A stretch of DNA of 14,808 nt from Erysipelotrichaceae bacterium (lineage in GTDB: Bacteria; Bacillota_I; Bacilli_A; RFN20; CAG-826): NCBI GenBank assembly GCA_031271635.1, contig JAISVG010000013.1, positions 1 through 14,808 on the forward strand, written 5' to 3'. Below are positions 7,151-13,700 of the stretch, in pieces. Position numbers and translations under genes: made by a program. Positions within the stretch are counted from its first letter, which is position 1, and every line of letters starts with the position of its first letter. The notes under the pieces are model-generated. The model had not been told where the DNA came from. It saw nothing but the letters and a program-made list of their open reading frames with translations, and did no database searches.

Positions 7151-7928
7151 AAGAAAGTATCTTGCGATTCCTTATGTAGTATTTCTATTTCTCTTCATTA
7201 TTTTTCCGATTTTTGTCATCATCTTCTATGCTTTTACGGATTCTTCTAATCATTTTTCCTTAGACCAAGTGATTAATTTTTTTACTGACTCCTCCAAGAT
7301 TATGGTGCTGGTAGTTTCCGTGTTCTTTGCAATTCTTAATACCGCGATTTGTCTTCTCATTGGTTATCCTATCGCCTATTTCTTGGCCCGTAAGGACTAT
7401 AACAAAAACACCGTCCTTTTTTTCTTATTTATTATGCCGATGTGGATTAACTTCGTTTTAAGAACGTCTGCAACTCGCGATTTATTATTTTTAATCGGAC
7501 TTGACGGGGGTCACTATCCTTATCTCGCGACTACTATTGGTTTAGTTTATAATTACCTTCCTTTTGTCATCTTGCCACTTTACTCCACCATGATTAAACT
7601 TGATAATTCCCAGATGGAAGCGGCCGCTGATCTTGGCTGCAATAAGATGCAAGTCTTTTTTAAATCAGTGATTCCTCAAACAATGCCTGGTATTGTCTCA
7701 GCCATTATCATGACTTTTATGCCAACGATGACAACCTATGTCATTAGCGACACTCTCAGTGAACGAAACATCGTTTTACTTGGTTCCTCAATTGCTAGTG
7801 CTTTTGACAATAATAACTGGAATTCTGGTTCCTTCCTCGCCATGATTATGCTTATCATTGTCTTTATTTCAATGATTGTTACTAATCGCTTTACAAAGAA
7901 AAGTGAGGTCAGTGAGAGTATATGGTAA
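7140..7928 (+). CDS. potB: Spermidine/putrescine ABC transporter permease PotB
   Basis: A 262-residue inner permease subunit with about six transmembrane helices. The cytoplasmic EAA loop that docks on PotA is visible as MEAAADLGCN...FFKSVIPQTMPG (about 159-184). The order PotA-B-C-D and the length identify it as PotB. The ATG overlaps the end of potA by 11 nt, with an AAAGGGG purine run about 12 nt upstream, so it is probably translated by coupling. The stop overlaps potC by 7 nt. Specificity for spermidine/putrescine rather than another PotB-type substrate is inferred from the binding protein and the whole operon. Confidence 0.93.
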   Translation: MKFRRKYLAIPYVVFLFLFIIFPIFVIIFYAFTDSSNHFSLDQVINFFTDSSKIMVLVVSVFFAILNTAICLLIGYPIAYFLARKDYNKNTVLFFLFIMPMWINFVLRTSATRDLLFLIGLDGGHYPYLATTIGLVYNYLPFVILPLYSTMIKLDNSQMEAAADLGCNKMQVFFKSVIPQTMPGIVSAIIMTFMPTMTTYVISDTLSERNIVLLGSSIASAFDNNNWNSGSFLAMIMLIIVFISMIVTNRFTKKSEVSESIW

Positions 7929-8785
7929 GAAAAATCCTTGCAAAGAGTTATGTCTTTTTAATTCTTTTAATCCTATATCTTCCAATCTTGGTGCTCATCG
8001 TTTTTTCTTTTACTGAACCAAGTTATGCTGTTGGTGGCCGTCAAAATACCAATCTTGAATGGAATGGTTTTTCGGTTATGCTTTATGGACAACTTTTCAA
8101 AAACAAGGAACTAATGACGGCCCTTGGAAATACCATACTCATCGCCGTTATCTCGGCTTTTGTGGCGACCGTTCTTGGATCATTAGGGGCAATTGGTGCC
8201 TTTTATTCATCGAAAAAAAGCAAAAAGTTTATTGATGGTCTTAATCAAATTCCAGTAGCAAATGCTGAAATCATTATGGCCATTTCAATAGCGATTCTTT
8301 TTACTTTTTTAGGTTCAGTGATTTTTAAAACTAGTCTTTTTAATTTTTGGACCCTACTTATTGGTCATGTCGTCTTAAGCGCTCCATTTGTTTATCTTAA
8401 TGTTAAACCAAAACTAGCTCAACTTGATCCTAGTCTTTATGAGGCCGCGCTTGATTTAGGGGCAAAACCAAGACAGGCTCTTTTCAAAATTATTCTTCCT
8501 GAGATTCTTCCGGGAATCTTCGCTGGCTTTATTTTGGCAATTACCTTGTCTCTAGATGATTTTATCATGACGGCTTTTTTAAGAGGTCCTGGTCTTTTAA
8601 GCGGAAACGGAAATATTGATACGCTTTCTACTTATGTTCAAAGCAAACTTAAACTAAGCGGTGCTCCGGCAGAATTACGCGCGCTTACTGCCATTATTTT
8701 CTTAATTGTGATTACCATTGTCGTTGGTATTATCATAAAACAAAATCGTTCATTAAAATCGAAAAAAGAAAGGAGGAATTTTTAA
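7922..8785 (+). CDS. potC: Spermidine/putrescine ABC transporter permease PotC
   Basis: A 287-residue permease subunit with about six transmembrane helices. It carries the EAA loop LYEAALDLGAKP...FKIILPEILPG (about 172-198), followed by the PotC-typical Ser-Leu-Asp-Asp-Phe (210-214). It forms the membrane channel with PotB. In several mycoplasmas and some Firmicutes PotC and PotD are fused or specially linked; here they are separate but joined by a TAATG overlap (8783-8787). The start is preceded by a GTGAGAG purine stretch inside potB. Confidence 0.94.
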   Translation: MVRKILAKSYVFLILLILYLPILVLIVFSFTEPSYAVGGRQNTNLEWNGFSVMLYGQLFKNKELMTALGNTILIAVISAFVATVLGSLGAIGAFYSSKKSKKFIDGLNQIPVANAEIIMAISIAILFTFLGSVIFKTSLFNFWTLLIGHVVLSAPFVYLNVKPKLAQLDPSLYEAALDLGAKPRQALFKIILPEILPGIFAGFILAITLSLDDFIMTAFLRGPGLLSGNGNIDTLSTYVQSKLKLSGAPAELRALTAIIFLIVITIVVGIIIKQNRSLKSKKERRNF

Positions 8786-10317
8786 TGAAAAAAGTTGTAA
8801 AATTGTCGCTACTTGGTCTATCGTTGTTGCTGCTTGTTCCTAATAGTCCACGAGCAGTGAAAGCTGCTGATTCACTAACCTTAAAAGTCTATTCAAGTGA
8901 AGATTACATCTATCTTCAAGATGAAAACGATCCTGAATCTGCTCCTGACTTAATCAAACAATTTGAAGCCTATTATTTAGAAACTACCGGGAAAACCGTT
9001 GAAGTTATCTATGAAACCTACGATACTAATGAAACCATGTTTAACGAGATTAAACTTGGAAGAACTCAGTATGATTTAGTTTGCCCAAGTGATTACATGG
9101 TGCAAAGAATGCTCGGCGCTGATATGCTAGAAGAGTTTAACTTTAATAATTTACCAAACTACCAGTCATATGCCTCGCCATATCTTGTGGACCGTTTAAA
9201 TGAAATCGAAGCCACTGACGTTAATAGTGGTACCAAGAAGAATGTCGGTAACTATATGGTCGGTTATATGTGGGGAACCCTTGGTTTTCTTTATAATCCT
9301 ACTTTTGAAAAATTCGCCACGAGTGGCTTAGATGCTGATGCCGTTCATGAAGAAATGAATCTTTGGTCTTCAATTTGGGATGCTAAATATAAGAATACCT
9401 TTCAAGTTAAAGACTCAATGCGTGATACCTTTTCTCTTGGAGTCATGAAAGTTTTTGAAAGTGAACTAATTGAACTCCAAAACGAATACAAAAATGGAGA
9501 AATTAATGAGGTTATTTACAATCATGAATTAACCAAAATCTTTAACCGCAGTGATGACGAAACTATCGATCTTGTGCTTAATGCTTTACTTGAACTTAAG
9601 AAAAACTGGTACGGCATGGAAGTTGATACCGGAAAATCTGACATCCTAAAAGGCATGGTCGGAATTAACCTTGCTTGGAGTGGTGATGCCGTTTATTCAA
9701 TGGAACTTGGAGTAGAAGAGGGTCTTGAACTCTACTACAAAGTCCCTGATAATGGCGGTAACATTTGGTTCGATGGCTGGGCAATGCCAAAAGGTGCGAA
9801 TAAGGAATTAGCAGAAGCTTTTGTTGATTTTGTCTCCGCGCCAGTTTCAGCGGCCTTAAACATGAACTATATTGGTTATACTCCTTTTATTGCTGGTGAT
9901 AACATTCTATCCTTGACTCGTGAATGGTATGATGCTCGTTATGATGAAGAAACCGGCACCATTGATACTACCATGGATACTACCGATCTTTATGCTTTCA
10001 ATCTTGATTATTTCTTTAATGGTACCCTAGCTACCTATCCTGAAGATGCCACTAGTTATGTTGTTTATTCTGAAGAGATCAATCGTGGTTTATCCGCACA
10101 GTTCCCAACTGCTGAAGAAATGACGCATCTTGCTGTCATGGCTGATTATGGACCGCAAAACGACGCTATTTTGAAGATGTGGGAAAAGATTAAGAGTAAC
10201 AACATTGAGCTGTGGATGGTTATTACTTTCTCGGCGCTAGGTGTTGCTATTGCTGGGGTTCTCATCATTGTCTTAGTTCGAAGAAAAGGCAGTAAAAACC
10301 GCAAGAAACATAGCTAA
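8785..10317 (+). CDS. potD: Spermidine/putrescine-binding protein, membrane-anchored at the C terminus
   Basis: A 510-residue extracellular solute-binding protein, much longer than E. coli PotD (348). It has a signal peptide (1-27, Ala-Val-Lys-Ala before the probable cut) with no lipobox Cys. The SBP fold shows PotD-like ligand landmarks: a Ser-Asp-Tyr in CPSDYMV, AWSGDA, the Trp-Phe-Asp in GGNIWFDGW (like Trp255-x-Asp257 of E. coli PotD), and IGYTP. A final hydrophobic helix (about 476-498) followed by a strongly basic tail anchors it in the membrane with the tail inside. This replaces the usual Gram-positive lipid anchor. It has a perfect AAAGGAGG Shine-Dalgarno; the ATG shares an A with the potC stop. 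No terminator separates it from the tRNA downstream. Confidence 0.93.
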   Translation: MKKVVKLSLLGLSLLLLVPNSPRAVKAADSLTLKVYSSEDYIYLQDENDPESAPDLIKQFEAYYLETTGKTVEVIYETYDTNETMFNEIKLGRTQYDLVCPSDYMVQRMLGADMLEEFNFNNLPNYQSYASPYLVDRLNEIEATDVNSGTKKNVGNYMVGYMWGTLGFLYNPTFEKFATSGLDADAVHEEMNLWSSIWDAKYKNTFQVKDSMRDTFSLGVMKVFESELIELQNEYKNGEINEVIYNHELTKIFNRSDDETIDLVLNALLELKKNWYGMEVDTGKSDILKGMVGINLAWSGDAVYSMELGVEEGLELYYKVPDNGGNIWFDGWAMPKGANKELAEAFVDFVSAPVSAALNMNYIGYTPFIAGDNILSLTREWYDARYDEETGTIDTTMDTTDLYAFNLDYFFNGTLATYPEDATSYVVYSEEINRGLSAQFPTAEEMTHLAVMADYGPQNDAILKMWEKIKSNNIELWMVITFSALGVAIAGVLIIVLVRRKGSKNRKKHS

Positions 10318-10321
10318 TTCA

Positions 10322-10330
10322 TGCTATAAT
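10322..10330 (+). promoter_or_regulatory. Extended -10 (TGC TATAAT) of tRNA-Cys
   Basis: A consensus TGCTATAAT sits 9 nt before the tRNA 5' end (10340), putting the predicted start near 10337. The -35 region would lie within the last codons of potD and shows no clear match. Confidence 0.65.
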
Positions 10331-10339
10331 TAAATGGAT

Positions 10340-10415
10340 GCCTCCTTAGCCAAGTCTGGTAAGGCAATTGACTGCAACTCAGTGATCGCTGGTTCAAATC
10401 CGGCAGGAGGCTCCA
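10340..10415 (+). tRNA. tRNA-Cys (GCA)
   Basis: A full cloverleaf can be drawn: acceptor GCCTCCT (10340-10346) with AGGAGGC (10405-10411), D-arm closed by GCC/GGC (10349-10351 with 10363-10365), anticodon stem ATTGA/TCAGT with loop CTGCAAC and anticodon GCA at 10374-10376, variable region GATC, and T-arm GCTGG-TTCAAAT-CCGGC (10388-10404). The discriminator base is U (10412), the main identity base for cysteinyl-tRNA synthetase. CCA is genome-encoded (10413-10415). It has its own promoter and is followed without a gap by an ORF and, 389 nt on, a terminator, so tRNA and ORF are probably one transcript. Confidence 0.95.
10405..10410 (+). promoter_or_regulatory. Shine-Dalgarno AGGAGG inside the tRNA-Cys acceptor strand
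   Basis: AGGAGG in the 3' acceptor strand is 5 nt (CTCCA) from ATG 10416-10418, an ideal ribosome-binding distance. In a folded tRNA it is paired with GCCTCCT, so it would be hidden; maturation of the tRNA would also cut it off from the ORF. Confidence 0.5.
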
Positions 10416-10751
10416 ATGTTAAAATATCTAAAATCTGTTGTGGAAAAAATGAAACTAGAAATCATTAGAAAAAGCGGCTACTATTTTGATAGTCAAAGAT
10501 ACTATAAGATTTTTATTAATGGTACCATAGTTGGAGAAATTTGGTCCGGAGAAGTAAAGTCTTTTGATTTACCAGACGGAGACTATGATATCCAATTTCA
10601 AATCGATTGGTGCACTAGTCAAACTATTAGAATTGAAACTGATAGGAAAACATCCGTAATAACGTGTTGGCCGGCCACAAAATGGATGAACATTTTATGG
10701 AAAGCAACATTCGGTTGCAAGAAATACATAAATGCCGAATTAACCAAATAA
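10416..10751 (+). CDS. Small uncharacterised protein, beta-rich domain
   Basis: A 111-residue protein with no signal peptide. I recognise no named family. The pattern from residue 12 on (Met-Lys-Leu-Glu-Ile-Ile-Arg, then Ile-Phe-Ile-Asn-Gly, Gly-Glu-Val-Lys-Ser-Phe-Asp-Leu, Pro-Asp-Gly-Asp-Tyr, then IDWCTS) looks like a small carrier/PEGA-like beta sandwich seen in many bacterial hypothetical proteins (inference from pattern only). Two starts are possible: 10416, directly after the tRNA CCA with the tRNA strand as Shine-Dalgarno, or 10449 (Met12), which fits the likely domain start and has a weak GGA 4 nt upstream. The Trp- and Cys-containing C-terminal part (residues 74-102) could be a short membrane-associated end. 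It is followed by a clear terminator. Confidence 0.6.
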   Translation: MLKYLKSVVEKMKLEIIRKSGYYFDSQRYYKIFINGTIVGEIWSGEVKSFDLPDGDYDIQFQIDWCTSQTIRIETDRKTSVITCWPATKWMNILWKATFGCKKYINAELTK

Positions 10752-10803
10752 GAGTGTTTCAAAATAGAGCAATGAGTTGTGAAATTCTCAATGCGAAATA
10801 ATT

Positions 10804-10850
10804 AAACAAGAGTTTTATGACACTAGTCTTCCCTAAACTCTTGTTTTTTA
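10804..10850 (+). terminator. Rho-independent terminator after the tRNA-Cys / small ORF unit
   Basis: A 12 bp perfect stem, AAACAAGAGTTT (10804-10815) with AAACTCTTGTTT (10835-10846), has a 19 nt loop and a run of T at 10844-10849. Confidence 0.85.
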
Positions 10851-11202
10851 ATTATTCACTTAGAATAAACACCTAGAAGGGAATCCATATTTAATACAAG
10901 TTAGTAATTAATTCTTGGTCGTCAAAGTTCATTCTTCCCATAATTATTGAAAAACGATGATGAGGTAAATAGTAAGAAAAACTCTCAAAAAACGAGTTAA
11001 TGATCAAGTCATTGAAATAAGAAGAGCATTATCGACAAGACAAGATGAGTCTAAAGAATTACAAAATAACTTTTATTAACGAAAAGAAGGTGGTACAAAT
11101 AAAGTGCATTAAGTTTAACGGTTTGTGGATATTTAGTTCGAAAAATTGTGATAAATTTGAATGCACAAAATCTTAGTTTTTTAAAATTTGAAAGGAAGAA
11201 TT
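10851..11202. other. Stretch without an intact gene; possible gene remnants
   Basis: No complete gene is seen. Two overlapping open stretches lack a start with a ribosome site: a plus-strand frame 10969-11079 (36 codons, charged, Arg/Lys-rich, ending Gln-Asn-Asn-Phe-Tyr-stop) and a minus-strand frame 11028-10891 (45 codons, ending MGRMNFDDQELITNLY-stop). Either could be a decayed gene, or both could be chance. A GTGCATT/AATGCAC inverted pair (11104-11110 and 11160-11166) is probably fortuitous. Confidence 0.35.
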
Positions 11203-11687
11203 ATGAAAAAACTTTCCGACACGATGAATTAGGAGAAGTTTATTACGAAGAGAGTATTTGGACGGGAAAGAAGGAACTAGCAATAAATGGTAGAGCGCTA
11301 ACTAAACTATCAAAAAAATACTTTCCAAGCAGAAGATGGTAAAATCATCACAATTACCGGCAACGCTTTTTCAGGAACAAGAATGACCGGTGATTTTCAA
11401 CCATAGTTCTTTCATCAGCTGCAAAATGGTATGAAATTGTTCTTACCGTCATCCCGTTTGTATTAATTCTAATCTGGGGGAACAGCCCTACATTATGCCG
11501 CATCATTCCAGTTGTTGGTGGTTTGATCGGCGGACTAATCAGCGTGTTTTTCTCATTACTTGGACTATTTTTGATGAGAAGTTCGCAGAAAATTTGGCTT
11601 AAAATTCTAATTGGAATCGCGTCAACTGCCCTAACTTTTGCAGTTTGTGCTCTTATCGGATACGGGATTGTTGCGGCTCTAACTTAA
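11203..11687 (+). pseudogene. Broken gene for a small membrane protein with an N-terminal soluble domain
   Basis: ATG 11203 has an AAAGGAAG Shine-Dalgarno but its frame stops after 9 codons. Adding one A to the A-run at 11206-11211 opens a frame coding Phe-Arg-His-Asp-Glu-Leu-Gly-Glu-Val-Tyr-Tyr and Asn-Gly-Arg-Ala-Leu. Removing one A from the 7-A run at 11312-11318 continues into DGKIITITGNAFSGT. Adding one T to the T-run near 11395-11398 avoids a TAG and joins a long hydrophobic frame (Lys-Trp-Tyr-Glu, LIWGNSP, IIPVVGGLIGG) to TAA 11685-11687. The repaired product would be about 161 residues: a soluble start and three transmembrane helices. It resembles small uncharacterised Firmicute membrane proteins. 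In the raw frames, a GTG-started piece runs 11148-11342. Confidence 0.75.
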
Positions 11688-11695
11688 AACAACTT

Positions 11696-11715
11696 TTCTA
11701 GTATATTAACTAGAA
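11696..11715. repeat. Short inverted repeat after the broken gene
   Basis: TTCTAGT and ACTAGAA form perfect 7 bp arms around a 6 nt AT loop. There is no T-run after it, so it is not a standard terminator by itself. Confidence 0.35.
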
Positions 11716-11733
11716 CATTATCACGAAACTAAG

Positions 11734-11767
11734 ACTGCTAAGATACTACTTTCTTAGCAGTTTTTTT
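11734..11767 (+). terminator. Rho-independent terminator after the broken gene
   Basis: ACTGCTAAGA (11734-11743) pairs perfectly with TCTTAGCAGT (11752-11761) over an 8 nt loop, followed by seven T (11761-11767). The intact terminator suggests this was once a separate expressed unit. The remaining bases to 11886 show only a weak possible promoter (TATACA 11843, TATCAT 11866) for the next gene. Confidence 0.85.
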
Positions 11768-11886
11768 AAATTGAAGCCTTTCTTAATCATTATAGATAAT
11801 TTCGCCCCTCGTTTTTACTAAGACAAAAGCAATGAATATTTCTATACATTATTGTCTTTTACCGCTATCATTAATATAGGAAACAA

Positions 11887-12867
11887 ATGAAATCATCTAA
11901 AGAAATTCTTCTCTCAATCATTGTCCCTTGCTACAATGCTGAAAAAACTTTACCTCATCTTTTGAATTCGCTATTAAATCGTCTTCCTCCAGAGGTTGAA
12001 ATCCTTTTTATTGATGACTTAAGTAGCGATAATTCTTTAAATATCATCCGCTCTTATCAGGAAACAAATTCGCAAATTAAACTAATTCCTAATGATAAAA
12101 AACGCTACGCTGCTGGAGCAAGAAATCTTGGAATCGAAATCGCGACGGGAAAGTATCTTCACTTCATTGACGCTGATGACTATGTTGCCAATAATTACTA
12201 TGAACTTGTTATCCCCGAACTACGTCATGATTACTCTGTAATTCTTTTTAATATCGTAAGAATTAGTAAGACGATTAAATACCATTCTTTGCCGCTTACA
12301 CCTAATACTCCTCTACCAGCAAGCGAGTTTGAAAATTTAGTACGAAAACAAAAACTTGGAGCCGCGTGGATTAGTATTTTTAACACTGAAATAATTAAAA
12401 AGCATCGTCTCTTCTTCGATGAAACCTTAACCGTTGGAGAAGATACCTTATATTATTTAACCGTTTATCCTTTTGTTGAAAGTTGTTTTTATCTAAATCA
12501 ACCGCTTTACTACTACCGTGATAATATAACCAGCATCACTAAAAATGCCAAGATAAAGTTTTTCTATGATGATGTGAGAGTGTATGAACAATATAAGCAA
12601 CTTAATATTCATGATGTTTCTGCCGTGAAAAACTCATTTTTAATCCTTTTAAGATCGTTACTTATTTTCTTCAATCGCTTAAAACTAACTCAAGAGACGA
12701 GACGCCAATTGAAAGCGTTTCTTCTTGAAACAAAACTTAAAAAGGAGTTTAAACAATATCGGATGAGTATTAAGAATACCTCATTAAGAATTCAGTGTCT
12801 CTTTTTCCTTAATGGCTGGTTTCGCCACTTACGCATCTATAACAACTTAAGACGCATTACGAAATAG
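11887..12867 (+). CDS. Family 2 glycosyltransferase
   Basis: A 326-residue enzyme of the GT-A fold that transfers a sugar from a nucleotide-sugar donor. Landmarks: SIIVPCYNAE (10-19) at the nucleotide-binding start, an acidic FIDDLSSDNS segment (41-50), GARNLGIEIATGKY (77-90), the metal-binding DADD (95-98), and GEDTLYY (184-190) with the likely catalytic base Glu/Asp. YYYRDNITSIT (208-218) is common in GT2 enzymes acting on surface glycans. The C-terminal ~90 residues are Lys/Arg-rich and amphipathic, suggesting membrane-surface association. AGGAAA precedes the ATG. The acceptor is unknown: glycolipid or capsule/teichoic precursor. It stands alone, and its stop is 2 nt from the stop of the converging phosphatase gene. 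Confidence 0.9.
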   Translation: MKSSKEILLSIIVPCYNAEKTLPHLLNSLLNRLPPEVEILFIDDLSSDNSLNIIRSYQETNSQIKLIPNDKKRYAAGARNLGIEIATGKYLHFIDADDYVANNYYELVIPELRHDYSVILFNIVRISKTIKYHSLPLTPNTPLPASEFENLVRKQKLGAAWISIFNTEIIKKHRLFFDETLTVGEDTLYYLTVYPFVESCFYLNQPLYYYRDNITSITKNAKIKFFYDDVRVYEQYKQLNIHDVSAVKNSFLILLRSLLIFFNRLKLTQETRRQLKAFLLETKLKKEFKQYRMSIKNTSLRIQCLFFLNGWFRHLRIYNNLRRITK

Positions 12868-12869
12868 AG

Positions 12870-13655
12870 TTATTTAAGATTTGAAAGCAAAACCATCTCG
12901 CGGTTAATAAAAACTACTTCTTCTAATTCCATCACTTTAATAAGATTCTTTGCATATGCTAACCCGGCACCTAAATCAACCGCTATATGGGCATCACTTC
13001 CAATTGTCACATACTTGCCACCACATTCTTTATAAAGAATAAGAATCTCTCGATCAGGCATCGTTTCAGTTTTATTACGTCTTAATGATGAAGTATTAAT
13101 TTCCATCACAATCCCGTTTTCCACCATCGTGCGGCAAATCGTTCTAATTAGCTCTTCATGAATTACATTCTTATGGTAATATCGTTTGGGAAAGTCAAAA
13201 TGGGCCACAACATCAACTTTATTATCTTGAACTACTTTTAATAACTCTTGATAATATCTTTGATAGCTCTCTTCAATTGACATTGGGTTATTTACCAATT
13301 TTGAGGCATACAGATCTTGATACCAAAAATGAACACTACCAAGAATTAAATCATAAGGATGTTTTGTTAAAATCTCCATCTGGGTTTGATAGATATGTGG
13401 TTCACCAAATTCAATCCCTGCAAGGAGAGTTAACTGTCCTTGATATTTTGCTTTAAGATGACTAAACTCTTTGAAGAAACTCTCAACATCATAAAAATCA
13501 AAGCCAGAGTCAATAGCGTTACAATCAACATGATCAGTAATGCAAAGAAAACTCACCCCGCTTTCAATTGCTTTTAGACAATGGTTTTCCATTAATTCTT
13601 GTGAGTCGTCAGAATACTTGGTATGGGTGTGTAAATCGCAGTTTATCATTTTCAT
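12870..13655 (-). CDS. PHP-domain phosphatase, HisK/histidinol-phosphatase-like
   Basis: A 261-residue metal-dependent phosphoesterase of the PHP family. Metal ligands are visible: Asp7/His9/His11 in DLHTHTKYSDD, His42 in TDH, Glu82 in GIEFG, His109 in GSVHF, His152 in AHFDFPKR, and Asp221/His223 in GSDAH. The length and motif set match HisJ/HisK-type histidinol phosphatase, which in His-biosynthetic bacteria removes phosphate from L-histidinol phosphate. No other histidine gene is nearby, so the real substrate may differ. The ATG at 13655 has no Shine-Dalgarno; TAAAAT ends 6 nt upstream, suggesting a leaderless mRNA. Met3 (13649) is an alternative start. Confidence 0.88.
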   Translation of the reverse strand: MKMINCDLHTHTKYSDDSQELMENHCLKAIESGVSFLCITDHVDCNAIDSGFDFYDVESFFKEFSHLKAKYQGQLTLLAGIEFGEPHIYQTQMEILTKHPYDLILGSVHFWYQDLYASKLVNNPMSIEESYQRYYQELLKVVQDNKVDVVAHFDFPKRYYHKNVIHEELIRTICRTMVENGIVMEINTSSLRRNKTETMPDREILILYKECGGKYVTIGSDAHIAVDLGAGLAYAKNLIKVMELEEVVFINREMVLLSNLK

Positions 13656-13661
13656 TCTTAT

Positions 13662-13667
13662 ATTTTA
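13662..13667 (-). promoter_or_regulatory. -10 element (TAAAAT) of the PHP gene, predicted leaderless
   Basis: The minus-strand TAAAAT is 6 nt from the ATG at 13655. The matching -35 position (about 13685-13690) overlaps the -10 of the divergent ldhA promoter, so the two promoters probably exclude each other. Confidence 0.45.
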
Positions 13668-13688
13668 ATTGTTTCTTGGTTTGAATAC

Positions 13689-13694
13689 TATAAT
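13689..13694 (+). promoter_or_regulatory. -10 element (TATAAT) of ldhA, predicted leaderless
   Basis: A consensus TATAAT lies exactly 6 nt (AAGATT) before the ATG at 13701, so transcription should start on or next to that A. No Shine-Dalgarno is present. The 45 nt gap holds both this promoter and the divergent PHP promoter. Confidence 0.6.
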
Positions 13695-13700
13695 AAGATT

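Noticed and set aside
10891..10941. A 16-codon minus-strand gene starting at ATG 10941
   Set aside because: There is no ribosome site and the open frame continues upstream; treated as a possible remnant, not a gene.
10388..11200. Possible integrated element at the tRNA-Cys 3' end
   Set aside because: No repeat of the tRNA 3' end and no integrase were found downstream within the window.
11148..11342. A 64-codon gene starting at GTG 11148
   Set aside because: It has no Shine-Dalgarno and is better explained as one frame of the frameshifted gene that starts at ATG 11203.
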